From Septoria linicola (Eukaryota > Ascomycota > Dothideomycetes > Mycosphaerellales > Mycosphaerellaceae): a stretch of DNA of 64,000 nucleotides. Positions within the stretch are counted from its first letter, which is position 1, and every line of letters begins with the position of its first letter. Positions 1 through 10,925 of this stretch are shown here, piece by piece. A model generated the notes under the pieces. The model saw only the letters and a program-made list of their open reading frames with translations. It had not been told where the DNA came from and made no database searches. The translations under genes and the position numbers were made by a program. The DNA is taken from assembly GCA_024114885.1 (NCBI GenBank), contig CP099421.1, positions 2,542,001-2,606,000 of the forward strand. The letters run 5' to 3'.

Positions 1-1160
1 TGTGCTATTGATATCAAGGCCCACTCAACGTATGCGCATCTCCAGACACGTCTCCAGATAACGTACATCCTCCGTGGGGTCGGCCTTGTCGCGGTATGAA
101 AGTGGGACTCGATGAGGATTCGTCATGAACTCAAAGGTAAGTCCCCATATTGTCATATGAAGTCGCAAAGTCTCCGCTGTCCGGCGCATCTATTGGTGGC
201 CATGATTGCAGTTCATATGTTGGCTATCATAAGTGGCGCTCAGCGAGTATGCACGACATGCATCTGCCACTCTGTTGCTGGAGGATCTGCAATTTAGCAA
301 CATGAGAGCAGTGCAGTACACAAGAGACGCGGCGGAATCTCTAGCCTGAAAGAGGTGTAGGCATACGACGTGCAAATGCAGGGCTCAAAGCAAAGCATTC
401 GAAACGCCAGGAGCCTCCTCGTCAGCCAGCTCAGATGCTTGGTTGGCAAGTACCCCTTGGAAGTACTGATCGCCACAGCAGGGTCTCGTAAACTCATGCT
501 GGCTCTTCAGCGGCACCATCCAGACAATCCTCTGCAATGGTAGATGCCACATTGCTATTACTGCAGGCATCCGTGACGGATCTCTGCAGGCATCTCGCCT
601 CGTCTGTGTAAAGATCGTGCGAGTACGTACCTTTGGCGATATCCGTTCTTAAGGGCTTGCGAGGTTCGTTGGTGTGCAACTCCATCAACTTTTGCAAAGA
701 ACATGGTCCTTTGCGGGGCACATCGCGGGGTCGTGAGATGCGTTGATGGCAATGTCTGGACGCGAACGTGGATCACCATGCAGTATGCGTGTGCACATGC
801 ATGTGGCAAGGCCGAGACCATGCAGCATTGACCTGACTGACGGGCATTATTCTCAGCCCCTCACGAAGCTGAGGTGAGAAGAGGCGACATTCGACCAAAG
901 GTGCAAGAGTAAGGGAACAATTATCTTGCACGTGTCCGACAAGGAGTTTGAATCACGATCCCAGTGCACCCGTCGTGATGCGGCTCTTTCTGCTGACTGT
1001 TGCCCGGGAGTGCTCAGATCATCACATGTTCATAGCTTCGCTATGCTCCGAGGTGATGTCAAGGAAGTTTTGGGAACGGACGGCATCAATGTGTCGAGCA
1101 GATCACATGTAGTGAACAGCATTAGATCGACACAATTGTCAAAGCAGTAATATACACACC
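1..1160. other. Intergenic, no gene seen
   Basis: Only short, unconvincing open frames occur on either strand, with no recognisable protein, tRNA or repeat. The last part before 1161 is presumably the promoter and 5' leader of the BolA-like gene. The left edge may also hold the end of a gene lying outside the window, but nothing shows it. Confidence 0.5.
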
Positions 1161-1580
1161 ATGGCATCGCGAAGACTCATACCGCAGCTCTTGCGCACAT
1201 CCTCACGACTCGCCTCCGTACGACCACGAGCCACAATCACAATCACACCTCTATCATCACGACAACACATCTCACCTTTCTCAACATCCCGCCATCACAG
1301 AGACGAAGCATCCATACCACCTGCAGCATCTCCCCAAGCACCCGACTACCTCGACGAAGCCGAACGCCGCATCTTCGACATCCTAGTCAAAGACCTGCAA
1401 CCCACCAAACTCGAAGTCCAAGACATATCCGGAGGCTGCGGGTCCATGTACGCACTCGACATTGTATCCGAGCAATTCAAAGGTTTACCTGTGATTAAAC
1501 AGCATCGCCTTGTGAACAAAGTCCTCGGCGAGGAGATTAAGAAGTGGCATGGGGTGCAGTTGAAGACGAAAGCGCCGTAA
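1161..1580 (+). CDS. bol3: BolA-like mitochondrial protein, Bol3/Aim1 type
   Basis: This 139-residue intronless gene encodes a BolA-family protein. The first 45 or so residues are rich in Arg, Ser and Thr and lack acidic residues, as in a mitochondrial presequence. The BolA domain covers about residues 60-137 and carries the GGCGSMYAL segment that resembles human BOLA3 and yeast Bol3, followed by a helix with QHRLVNKVL. Bol3 proteins work in the matrix, handing 4Fe-4S clusters to lipoate synthase and other clients; that role is taken from the family. The ATG lies in a good context (CACCATGG). No neighbour is functionally linked. Assignment to Bol3 rather than Bol1 rests on the presequence and the GGCG(A/S)MY pattern. 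Confidence 0.9.
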   Translation: MASRRLIPQLLRTSSRLASVRPRATITITPLSSRQHISPFSTSRHHRDEASIPPAASPQAPDYLDEAERRIFDILVKDLQPTKLEVQDISGGCGSMYALDIVSEQFKGLPVIKQHRLVNKVLGEEIKKWHGVQLKTKAP

Positions 1581-2646
1581 GCGCGAGGGTGAAAGTTTAA
1601 TGGAGGCTGGAGGGATGTGTAGGGATTGGGGAGTAGATGGAAGAGAGTTTTGAGGGTGGAAGCCTCTTGAGCGGTCTGTGTCATGGACAGCAGATCTCGG
1701 TGCGAACATCCGGCAAGACAAGAGGTGTTCGGCATGTGAAAGAGGAGCTCAGCACCTTCAATGCACACACGAATGAGCTGATGCTTGTACACACCTCTAT
1801 CCCCTCTGCACTAGTCAGCACTGCATTGTTCGGCATCTGGCACACGAAGCCGTGATACCGATCGGGATCAGCAGAGCGGATACTGCGCCTTGTTATGCCT
1901 CTCTTCTGCCGAGCATTATGCGGCGGTGAAGCATATGCAAGACATACCTGTCGAGCACAAATGTGGAGGGAGTAGTGCGCGTTGTCACGTCTAGGTCTGC
2001 TTGCTTGCTTAGAGGCATGCCTTCCGCAAATTTTCGACGAGAGAAAGGATGGTAGGAGGCAGTTATCCGGTTGGGGGCATTGACCTGCAGCGATAGTGGT
2101 AGCCGTGTACATCATACAGACAGACTATGTATCATTATCAGGACAGACGAATGTTGACTGTGGGTTGGTCTGCATTTCATACTATTCATTAGCAGTTTGA
2201 GAGACAGAGAGGCATCGATATGAGTGTATTGGCTGCTCCTTTGTAAGTGTGATGTCCGGAGAATAGACCGAGATGAACCATTACAGTGGCTTTGATCGAA
2301 CAATGCTCCAGCATCATCCTCATGCACCTGATGGACCAAGTTCAGTAGCAGTATTTACATCGAACCTCTCCTGTCACTGTGGCACAGACACAGTTTCACT
2401 GACCCTTTTCCCACGGGCGACAACAGTCACCTCTTCGCTCGCAATTGATTAACCAACCATACGACCTTCATTCCAACTGACACTATGATGTGTGCGACTA
2501 CCACCGGGAGCTGTATGAGAGTCTTGCCTTGCCGGATACCTTTCTACTGCCATGCTTGCCCGCCAACAATGTCGATACTGTCAAGCCACTCCCACCACTC
2601 TATCTTACACCATCGACTATCCCATCATGGACCCTACTGTCCCGTC
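1581..2646. other. Intergenic, no gene seen
   Basis: This stretch follows the BolA-like gene. Several open frames of 70-145 codons occur on both strands but none shows domain-like sequence or a convincing start. I see nothing that can be named. Confidence 0.45.
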
Positions 2647-2937
2647 TCACCTCGTAGACCCCGGCGTAGCAGTCTTCGGCGGTGTCGGATAACCATGCAA
2701 CCCGATCGAGGAAGTCGGCGTCGTCACAAAAGACGAGGACGCTCTCTTCTGATGTTGATGTTGATGTTGATGTTCGCAATGTGGACAACCGCTTCTTGCT
2801 TCCACTCGAATGGCTTGGTAGTCTTCGCAGAATATGACTCGCGTCTGGTCGTCTGTGATGTTCTTGGGACACATGTGCGTATGCATCGGGATGTGTTGGT
2901 CGCAGTGTGGGTAGTGTGTGTACTTGTGGTAGCACAT
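2647..2937 (-). CDS. Possible small Cys/His-rich protein with His-Gln repeat
   Basis: A 96-codon frame starts with ATG at 2937. The protein begins with a Cys/His-rich stretch (CYHK, PHCDQH, THMCP, then SGCPHCEH near residue 55) with CxxC/CxxH-like spacings that could bind zinc. It continues with four His-Gln pairs encoded by a CATCAA repeat and ends in a Ser/Thr/Pro-rich tail. Many Dothideomycetes have small proteins of this style with unknown roles, so the family link is only an impression. An upstream exon may exist, since another frame is open to about 3053. The frame could also be fortuitous. Confidence 0.35.
   Translation of the reverse strand: MCYHKYTHYPHCDQHIPMHTHMCPKNITDDQTRVIFCEDYQAIRVEARSGCPHCEHQHQHQHQKRASSSFVTTPTSSIGLHGYPTPPKTATPGSTR
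2751..2774. repeat. (GATGTT)4 microsatellite
   Basis: Four perfect copies of GATGTT lie in a row. On the minus strand they encode the His-Gln run of the possible small protein. Confidence 0.9.
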
Positions 2938-3438
2938 GATGAATGGGTGTAGTGCGGCTGCCGAGACTTGCTAGAGTTTGGCTCGATTTCGATGCAGATG
3001 CGCGGAGCGATGTCGCTGATCTTGATCACGGCGATAGTTGAACGGCGCGACAATCTGTTGTTTTGTTTGATCGAACAGTTCGTAGCTGCTCATCAAAGAA
3101 GAGCTTCTCGGCCAAATTGTGTGATGTCGACTGTGACGAGATGGGATCGAAACTGGCCGAAGTGATATTGCGATGGACCGAGACAATTGATCTGTTCACA
3201 AAAGGACGTGGCCGTCTGCTTGTATTTGTGCATCAAGAAATGTTTGGGTGTTTGGTCGAAGCCATGCATTGCTGTTTGTGCATAATCACCGCGTTGGGCG
3301 ACATGGGTATGACAAACAGAGATGATTTTATCGCAAACATATCACAATTCCCTCTTTCCATTCATCATTCCTCGGTAATCGACCGAACAACAACCGTCAT
3401 GGCTTGCCAATTTGGATGCATTGTGTTGTAAATTCTGA
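2938..3438. other. Intergenic, no gene seen
   Basis: Between the possible small Cys/His-rich gene and the 3' end of tti1. The overlapping short frames here show no recognisable protein. Confidence 0.45.
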
Positions 3439-6400
3439 TCATCCAGCAAGTTCCACAAAGCTTGAACGCACTGCGCTGTGTCGTTGTCTTAAGACAGGCA
3501 TGCTCACTTTGCCATCTCTGAGAAGGACAAGCCAGACGGCATCGGCGTTTTCTGCCTCGAGATCATTGCGGACCTGCTCATCGTCGAGCATTGAGTCCAA
3601 CATGTCAAGTGCTTCATCGAACATTTCAGGTGTCAAAGACACACGTTTGACGACGGCACTGATTAGTGATACCAGTGAGTTCCATAGCAATCGCGTTGAT
3701 GTGTCTGTGTAGTCTGCTGGAGAGGCGCGCATACGAGCAAGAGCTTGTGCAAAGTGTCCAGCGTCAGACCGACCTGCAGATGGACGTGGATCCTGGCCTG
3801 CCACCCTGTAATGAGAATGAACATTTTGTACGACTTCCGTCGACACTCGATGATGCATAGCACACAGATCAGGCCAGAGCTGCTGTATTCTGGTGCGCAT
3901 GAACCCTCCAGCATGTTCGCAAAGTGTTGCCACCATGTCAAGAGCTGTGGCCACAACATATGGTTCAGGATCGTCAAGCCTGGACACCACCTCCGGCCAG
4001 AGCGTGTTGACCAATGGCAGAAATGAATTTTCGTGGCGTGCAATAGCAGGTGTTGTCGTTGTTATCAATTTGAGCAGCGAGGCTCTCAGCGATGAGGAGG
4101 CTGAAGGTAAAAAGTGCTGCGTGAGCTCTGATATGCGCAACAACAAGGCGTATGTTTTGGTCGCAGGCGGAGGCGGATCCGGGATGTCGACAGGCCCTTG
4201 TTGCTGCTCGTCATCTGCCTGGGCATCCTCGCTGCTCGTGGATTCATGCTTGACAGGCGACTTGCCCCATGGCTGCTTGAGATGACCCCGAGAGGGTGTA
4301 TCCCGCTCTGCAGCCAGACACTCTTGCTCCTTGCTTTGCTCATCTAGCAAGTCCGCTAGGCCGCTGATTGTCACTGGCAGCCATCGATCATCGTAGTAGT
4401 CTGCGGCATCGTGTGACGTATCTGTGGTGATAGATAGCTGTGAATTCTTGACGCCTTCTTCTGCTATCACACTCAATACTCTGAACAATAGTTCCACAAG
4501 GAGTGGATACCCGTGATAATCCTCCAAGGCTGCAAAAATGCTGTCGACTGTGTCTTCAAGGTAAGGCAATAGACTCGGACCAGCGAGCCGGACCATCATG
4601 AGCAGCACTTGTGGTCCTTGAGGACTGACATCGAACGCGTTAAGTCTCAAAGCCACCGCGTTGGTCAGGTAGTCAACGTTCTCCACGATGAGACTCTTGA
4701 CCGACGGGTACCCACAAGACTCTGCAAGAATATTGAGCGTTGTCACACTATCTTGCTGGAGAGAGGTGTCAGGCGTAGCAAGACAGTGCAGCACGGGATA
4801 AAGGGCATCGATCAGCTCGTGACGAAAATCCTCGCCAGCTGTCTGCGACTGCAGAGCCAGCACTCGAAGCGCCAAACTTTGGAGGCGCGGGTCTATCACC
4901 TCGTCTGAGCGATCTGCCAATACCTCGAGCGCAAAGGAGTACAGCTCCTCGAGGTGCTCCGTGGCCATTGATCGAGAGTCGGGATTCAGGTGGAGGATTT
5001 GGCTAACAGCGACTGTGCGTTGCAGGGCAGAGTGTGTGGCATTGAGAAGCAGCCAGAAAGCCGCAATTTGTGGTTCACCAGAAGTCTGCTGTAGGGCCCT
5101 CGAAAGATCCGCTGTGAAGGTTGAAGCTGCCGAGCCAGTGATCGTTCTCGCCAGCTGCTCAATACCATTGAAAAGTTCATACTGTGAACGATGCTTGACG
5201 AGAGGCTGTGGGTACTGTCGATTGTCGCGATCACTGTCTCGAACATCAAGCTCGAGCGACTGCATTTGATGCACAGCTGGGCTTTCTTTTGACTGGGAGC
5301 TTGGTATGAGCAACGTGGTAACCACACTGTCACTTAAAGCTGTCGCCAACATCTTACCGATCAGACTTGTGTCTGCATCTATGCTTATCAGGATCTCATA
5401 AGCTATCTTGATTTGTTGTATTCGTTGAATTTTAGCCTCGCCATCAGCTGCTTGCATGCTCGTAGATAGTGATGATAGCGAGCTGTGTAACGTGCTTTGA
5501 AGAAGAGCGACCATGGCAGAGTCTTGGCTAATCATCATTTCCAACTGAGCGGCAACCAAGCCTCCAGTAGTACCGGCTGACAATGAGAGAATCGCTTCTA
5601 GGCACATGGAGGAAGAGCTCGCTAGTGCCTGACGACAGTGGAGAACGGTAAGGCAGAGTCTTGCTAATGCTTCTCTGACATCGCTTCTGTCGTGCTCTTG
5701 AGTCTTGATGATGCTAGAAATGGCCGGCTTCAGTTGCGCAGCGGCAGTTTCGAGCCACTTTAAATCGATAGCCTTTGACAAAGGCTTGGTGTCCGGTGAG
5801 GTCCTGGTCTCCTGCTGCGGCGGTTCGAGGAATTGCTTTGTGACCTCATCACTTAGGGTACTTCTGAATAGGTAGGCGAGAGTATCAAGAGCTATGACCA
5901 AGACCTCATGATTTCGGCGCTGGATCGTACCGGGTGTCAGCACTTTTGTTAGCTTCGACGCAATACCCGGCAGGAAGGCTGCATGCAGATCTCTGGTCAT
6001 CACGCGTTGAACTAACGTCTGCAGGGCGCGGACACCCTCCAGCTGAGCTGCCACTGATCTTCCGGTGAGAACACCGTCGAGAACTGTGCTGATGGTCTGC
6101 CCGAGTTGAGGCACATTCTGCTCTGCAGTCATTTGATCCCTCAACTCGCTGGATTCGTTGCCGACTTCAAATACACATCGAAGGCATTGCAGAGCGCTTG
6201 TCCTCAGCTCATCCGTGGACTCGGCAGAAGACAGACCTTTTGGGTTCTCCTCAGCCATGAGCGTGCACAAGATCACGATCTGGGCAGCTAAAGGAGGCTG
6301 AATCTGCGAGCGCCACCCATGCTCCAGCAGAACTGCAAGACATTGTAGGCTCAGCTCAAGGGATCTGATAGACACTCTCTGGCTGCTTTTCAGCACTTGC

Positions 6401-6627
6401 GAGAGTGGGAAGAAGACGTAGTCTGCCAACTTCCCATCAAGTGATGCTGGCCTCAACGTGACCGAGTCCAGAACATTTTTGAGCGCCTCCAGTCGAGTGG
6501 TCAACTGCCGCACATCTCCTTGGGGGCTGTTGAGAGCGAGAGCGCTCTGGCTGAGTGCCACGCACGGTGGCTTCAGGCGTTGGAAGATTTGGTTCCGATC
6601 CGCCATACTTGGACCAAATAATGGCAT
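3439..6627 (-). CDS. tti1: TEL2-interacting protein 1 (TTT complex subunit)
   Basis: A single 1062-codon exon encodes an alpha-helical HEAT-type protein. The N-terminal segment (phrases such as RLEALKNVL, ADYVFFPLSQVL and SLELSLQCLAVLL) resembles the start of Tti1, where a stretch ending in a conserved FPL motif precedes further HEAT repeats. An acidic, Gln-rich insert lies in the last third, before the C-terminal HEAT repeats. Tti1 joins Tel2 and Tti2 in the TTT co-chaperone that, with Hsp90 and R2TP, matures PIKK kinases such as TOR, ATM and ATR. The first ATG is at 6627; a second at 6606 is equally possible. The frame is open further upstream but only from TTG. It is head-to-head with sgf73, 262 bases apart. 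Confidence 0.85.
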   Translation of the reverse strand: MPLFGPSMADRNQIFQRLKPPCVALSQSALALNSPQGDVRQLTTRLEALKNVLDSVTLRPASLDGKLADYVFFPLSQVLKSSQRVSIRSLELSLQCLAVLLEHGWRSQIQPPLAAQIVILCTLMAEENPKGLSSAESTDELRTSALQCLRCVFEVGNESSELRDQMTAEQNVPQLGQTISTVLDGVLTGRSVAAQLEGVRALQTLVQRVMTRDLHAAFLPGIASKLTKVLTPGTIQRRNHEVLVIALDTLAYLFRSTLSDEVTKQFLEPPQQETRTSPDTKPLSKAIDLKWLETAAAQLKPAISSIIKTQEHDRSDVREALARLCLTVLHCRQALASSSSMCLEAILSLSAGTTGGLVAAQLEMMISQDSAMVALLQSTLHSSLSSLSTSMQAADGEAKIQRIQQIKIAYEILISIDADTSLIGKMLATALSDSVVTTLLIPSSQSKESPAVHQMQSLELDVRDSDRDNRQYPQPLVKHRSQYELFNGIEQLARTITGSAASTFTADLSRALQQTSGEPQIAAFWLLLNATHSALQRTVAVSQILHLNPDSRSMATEHLEELYSFALEVLADRSDEVIDPRLQSLALRVLALQSQTAGEDFRHELIDALYPVLHCLATPDTSLQQDSVTTLNILAESCGYPSVKSLIVENVDYLTNAVALRLNAFDVSPQGPQVLLMMVRLAGPSLLPYLEDTVDSIFAALEDYHGYPLLVELLFRVLSVIAEEGVKNSQLSITTDTSHDAADYYDDRWLPVTISGLADLLDEQSKEQECLAAERDTPSRGHLKQPWGKSPVKHESTSSEDAQADDEQQQGPVDIPDPPPPATKTYALLLRISELTQHFLPSASSSLRASLLKLITTTTPAIARHENSFLPLVNTLWPEVVSRLDDPEPYVVATALDMVATLCEHAGGFMRTRIQQLWPDLCAMHHRVSTEVVQNVHSHYRVAGQDPRPSAGRSDAGHFAQALARMRASPADYTDTSTRLLWNSLVSLISAVVKRVSLTPEMFDEALDMLDSMLDDEQVRNDLEAENADAVWLVLLRDGKVSMPVLRQRHSAVRSSFVELAG

Positions 6628-6889
6628 CTTGACGCTGTCATCGCATGCCCGTGTCCGAAAGTTGCTGAATGGCGGTCCAATAACGAGGAAGTAGAGGCAG
6701 ATCAAAAGGTAGGATGTACTCGAGCTGTATCTTTAACGTGTTGGACCCACTTGCCGAGCCGCGCCTTCCTCGCTTGTCACGCGCCAGTATCGCATCACCC
6801 GCAGCGTCACTTCATCGTCGCAATGCATTGTCGCGTGCGATGATTTATCCATCTTCCGACTGTCGCATGCGGAAATAAAACGCGCAAGC
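6628..6889. promoter_or_regulatory. Shared divergent promoter, tti1/sgf73
   Basis: Only 262 bases separate the two divergent start codons, so the interval must hold both promoters and both 5' leaders. I see no named operator. The pairing is inferred from layout alone. Confidence 0.5.
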
Positions 6890-8166
6890 ATGGCAGCGAC
6901 GAACGGCACGGTCGGCCGCAAGGGTATGTCTCCGCAAGAAGAGAGGTCTGGCAGGCAGACAGGCAGCCAGCCCACTTCCAGCCAGCTAGGCTAACGTGTA
7001 TGTGCAATGCTGCAGCGCCGGCCGCGAAGCCCTCAAAGAGTGAAGATGTCGCATCGCTGGACGCTCTCTTTGACGATCTCGACAATGAGTCGAACATCAC
7101 GCTTTTGCCGGACATCAAGGACAAACTGCCCAAGGTCAGGAATGCCGGAGCGTGGGCGACAGAGGTCAATACAGGCAACAAGCCCAAGGACACTACACGC
7201 ACGAAAGCCTGTGTTAACAGGATTCCGTTGACGCTCGCCCGAGCCTTTCCCAACGGCAAGCCCATGTCCGACAAGCCGGAACTGCTACGATGCACCCACT
7301 GCAAACGCCCGGTCGCCAAGCACGTCATGGTCAAGCACGTGGAGAACTGTCTGAATAAGAAGCAGGAGAAGCAGCGCAAGAAGAAGGAAGCCAAGGATGC
7401 TCGAGACGCGGCCGCACGGAAGGAACGAGCAGGCAGCAGCGATGAAGAAGAAGATGGCTCCAAGAAGACAGCGAGCAAGACAGGCGGCATGACAGCGAGC
7501 AAGAAGAGGAAAGCAGCAGATGAGGGCGATGACGGTGGCCCAACCAAGAAAAAGAAGAAAAAGGACGAGCCCAAGACAAAGGCAGCGCGACCTAAGGCCC
7601 CCGTGGACGTCGAGAAGCAGTGTGGTGTGGAATTGCCGCAGGGCGGACAGTGCGCACGAAGTCTCACGTGTAAGAGCCACAGCATGGGAGCCAAGCGCGC
7701 AGTGCCAGGACGAAGCGCACCATATGACAAACTCTTAATGGAGTACCAGCGCAAGAACGCAGCCAAGCAGCAGAAGGCACAGTTCGATGCAAATGCGCCC
7801 AATCCCGATGACTATGATCTGCCTACAGGTCCTGTGGACAGCGAAGAGGAAAGAGAGGCAGTTATGTCCAGCATCGGTCGGAATTGGGGCGGACAGCCAC
7901 TGCATCAGCCTGTGCTTGTTCCACTCCGGCAGAAGTACGAGTATAACAGGATGAGGACGATGCTTCCATCGGCTTTCGCTGGCAACAGATCAGGAATGTT
8001 CGGCAGCGCGGCTACCACTGGCGGATTCTTTGGCTCACTACCACCTGGTCCGACCATTGACGCAGATGGGGTGGTTCACGCAAGGAAAGGCAGTGTAATA
8101 CCCGGCGCGCGCTCGATGATCGCTCCTCCTGCCATGAGAAAGCCGAGCGTAGCACCCACTGCTTAG
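6890..8166 (+). CDS. sgf73: SAGA-associated factor Sgf73, SCA7 domain protein
   Basis: Two exons: 6890-6923 and 7016-8166. The donor is GTATGT at 6924; the acceptor TGCAG ends at 7015, preceded by a CTAAC branch site at 6991. The junction completes an Ala codon. The protein (394 residues) has an N-terminal zinc knuckle (CTHCKRPVAKHV, then H and C) near residue 100, a long Lys/Glu/Ser-rich basic linker, and an SCA7 domain with Cys in QCGVEL, QCARSLTC and KSHS. In yeast Sgf73 anchors the deubiquitinase module (Ubp8, Sgf11, Sus1) to SAGA; the human counterpart is ataxin-7. The C-terminus is Gly/Pro-rich. Nuclear role is inferred from the family. Confidence 0.88.
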
Positions 8167-8436
8167 GGATTACGCGTTTCAAGCTCCGCCGGCTGGTATC
8201 AGAACTGCTATGGACATGCATTCTTTTGGCGTTGGGGATGAATTTTATGATACCCAGGAAGAATATTCTTACTCAAGGTAGTTGAGGATGCAGAAATAAA
8301 CGACGAACACAGATATGCTGCACTTGCCTCCAGTGCACGTAACATGCTAATGCTCTCCACTGACCACAGCAGCAGCGTGTGAGGCATCGGAGTGGACAAT
8401 CAGCAGACATGCTGTCTTTGTCAGCTTTTGGTGGTA
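8167..8436. other. Intergenic, 3' flank of sgf73
   Basis: About 270 bases between sgf73 and the aminotransferase relic. No gene is seen. Confidence 0.5.
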
Positions 8437-8751
8437 CTAACATGATCCCCTCAGCTGCTCCAGCACCTGTCCAAGCATTTTGGTCCCTCGCTGGATGTCC
8501 TCCCGTCCAGGATCTGTCACCGACACACCCATATGCGCGAACCTTATGTACTGTCCTGCGATGCCTTTCTGCGGCCCACGCGCTAGGACGACTCCGCTTC
8601 TGACGAGCAGCGGTAAGATATGCTCGGCCCTCAGATCCCCTGGCAACCAGAAAGCAGTCATTCCATACGCCTGCTCTTCCGGCTTGGAGTCTAGGATGGT
8701 CTTTGGCACGAGGAGGCATCTTTTCCAGCGTCCTGAGAGCAGGGACGCTTA
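8437..8751 (-). pseudogene. Relic of class-V aminotransferase (alanine-glyoxylate type), C-terminal part
   Basis: About 90 codons on the minus strand match the end of alanine-glyoxylate/serine-pyruvate aminotransferases: GMTAFWLPGDL, a segment on the closing side ending GVVLARGPQKGI, then the typical YIRFAHMGVSV with downstream DI and L..L positions. The frame runs into a stop upstream (around 8752), with no pyridoxal-phosphate lysine region or N-terminal domain in reach and no ATG in the right frame. The matching part would be only about a quarter of a normal 380-400-residue enzyme. It therefore looks like a truncated gene remnant between sgf73 and snx41. A spliced gene seems unlikely because no acceptor leads to the missing domain. 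Confidence 0.6.
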
Positions 8752-8912
8752 GGGGCCGATGAGTCCTACTTTGGTATTAAGTCTTCACAACTGGACAAGG
8801 GAAATGCCCAGGGCTCGTACCGAACTCTGTCGATCTGTGATTCAAAATGCTTTGGCGTGTGGACTAAAAAAGTCTCAAACATTATTGTGGATTGGGGTCA
8901 ACAAAGTGCTGT

Positions 8913-10925
8913 CTATATGCCTCGCACTTCAATCTTGTTGATTTCGACTTTGGCCTTTTCCCACTCATCTAAGCTGCGCTTCGACCATTCCAAGTGTGCT
9001 TTGGCGAAACTCAACTGTGTTAAAGAGTTAACGTGTGAACAACCAGTGATGATACTGTGGAATGAGCAGCACTTACCATGTACATGCGCAAATCATCCTC
9101 TTTCGTCCCCTGGAAGCGGCGGAGATCTTGCAATACACCCTGACTTGCGTCTTTGACGTCTTTTTGCGAGACGTCGAGGGCTTGCTCGAGTTGCACGAGG
9201 CTTTCTTTTGTCTTGCCGAGATCGTCTCGACGGGCGCGCTCGGGGTCTTGGTCGGTGACGCCTTGGATGGTGTGGCTGACGCGGCCAAAGATCTTGTTTA
9301 CGATGCCGCTGGGTCCTCGCTTGTGGCCGCCGCTGCTGGCTGAGCGTGTGGGTGGGCTGCCATAAGGTTCTTGAGAGTTGCCGCCACCTTGCTCCGAGCT
9401 CGGGGCGCTGTCACCATGACTTGGTGGGAAGTCGCTGTCGACAGATGCATTGTCGGACTCGCTTGTGCCAGGTCGATTGCGGTTGCCGCCACTGCTTGCG
9501 CTGCGTCGCGGTGTGTCGTGCATTCCGGAAGAGGTCATATACTGCTCGATACGCTTGGCTTCGATTTCGCTCTGCTCGAGCTGGGCAAGTTTCGTCTTCT
9601 TCCTCTCAAGCTCATCCCGTGTCATCTCTTCTTGCACACGCTTGAGCACTCGGTATTTGAGCACACTTCGAACAACGCTTGCAAATTGTGCGCTTTCTCT
9701 CATGGGCTCAGCGAAGCCCGCACTTAGTGCAGATGTCAGGTCTCGAGACTGGATGTATGTGAAATCGCAAGCCTGGCCTGCCTTTTCGATGGCATGCGCC
9801 ACACTTGCAGACTGTTCTGACAACGAGAAGGCGTTGTACCGTGCACCCAGATCCATCAAATCCTCTCCGAGACTGGTCAGATGTCGCAGTAGACGAGCAT
9901 TGACTTTCTCCATGGATCCGGTCAGCAGTGTCTCGAGCTCTTTGCTGCTGTTCTCGAATGAGGAGAAGTATGGATCTAGCTCGCTCTCACTCAGTGTCTG
10001 ATTGAGCGGAGGGAAGCGTGCGAATTGTATCTGTGGTGTGGAATGCGCTGCCGCTGACGGTACTGCCGCAGCACGAGGAGGGGAGGTAGGTGTGCCTGAT
10101 GCTGAAGAGCCAGACGACGACCGCAGCTTGGCATTAGCAGACGGGATTGGCAGCCATTGATGTGCCGTAGTGGGGTTCGCTGGATCAAGAGGAGGGGCCT
10201 TGAGGTTGTTCTTCGGTATGCTGGACGCAGGATGCGAATGCAAGACCTCGCTCCAGCTAGCATTGGGATCCAGGAACCTCCACCACACTCCATCTTCCCG
10301 CACTTCCTTCATGCGCCTGCATCTGTTCAGGAATGTGGCAAGCATTCGAGTTCTGAGCTCTATGATGCCGGCATCTTCCTTTGCTTTGGTGGGCTTCGCT
10401 GCATAGTCTGCGATGCTGTGCTTCTCCGGTATGGGTGGGATGACCAGCGTAGGATGAAGGTTGACCAACGTTTGCCGTAGTGACGCGAACTCGGAGTATC
10501 TTCTGCGTACCACAATCTCGCCCGTGCGTATTGTATATAGGATATAGCCACCTCCACCTTCGGTATTCTTGCCTGCCTGGACAATCTCGATCTGGAGCTC
10601 TGGATGCTCATACAGTATCTGCTCTATCCGACTATCGTAGCCCCCCTCCTTGGGCTGCACTTTGGGTCCTTTGGGGTCATCATCGAGATCTTCGTCGCTG
10701 AGGTCGTTCGGTCTCGACAGAAAGTGTGGTGCCTGGTCTGGCGATGAGCGGCCAGATGGTGGGGTCGAGGGTCGATTGTAGTCTTGCAGATGTGCTTGTC
10801 AGCTAGCAGGCAAACGTGCAAGTGATCGGGAGAGACTTACGATCTGAGGGCGACTGGACATCGCTGGTCTCCGAGTCGCGACGCTCAAATGCGCCATATG
10901 GGTTGTTGTCCTCGTCATCCCACAT
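8913..10925 (-). CDS. snx41: Sorting nexin Snx41/Atg20-like, PX-BAR protein
   Basis: Three exons: 10841-10925, 9077-10782 and 8913-9014 (630 residues). Donors are GTAAGT twice; the last intron ends in TTTAACACAG. The N-terminus has the MWDDEDNNPYG signature that I associate with fungal Snx41. A PX domain spans about residues 92-215, with the phosphoinositide-binding RRRYSEF at 122-128, followed by a Pro-rich link and a BAR-like coiled coil split by a Ser-rich low-complexity insert. The last exon supplies the usual helix with EWSKRSLDEWEKAK. Snx41 partners Snx4 in retrieval from endosomes and in selective autophagy. A second acceptor at 10795 would add four residues. The frame is open upstream of the ATG to about 11303, so a longer N-terminus cannot be excluded. 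Confidence 0.88.

Noticed and set aside
2485..2952. 155-codon plus-strand frame
   Set aside because: Opposite the more protein-like Cys/His-rich frame; composed largely of Arg/Ser/Cys/Val without pattern.
6807..7802. 331-codon frame on the minus strand
   Set aside because: It lies opposite sgf73 and has low-complexity Ser/Phe/Leu sequence, mirror of the Lys-rich linker.
8273..8719. 148-codon minus-strand frame starting with ATG at 8719
   Set aside because: It is out of phase with the aminotransferase-like reading of the same DNA and shows no domain.
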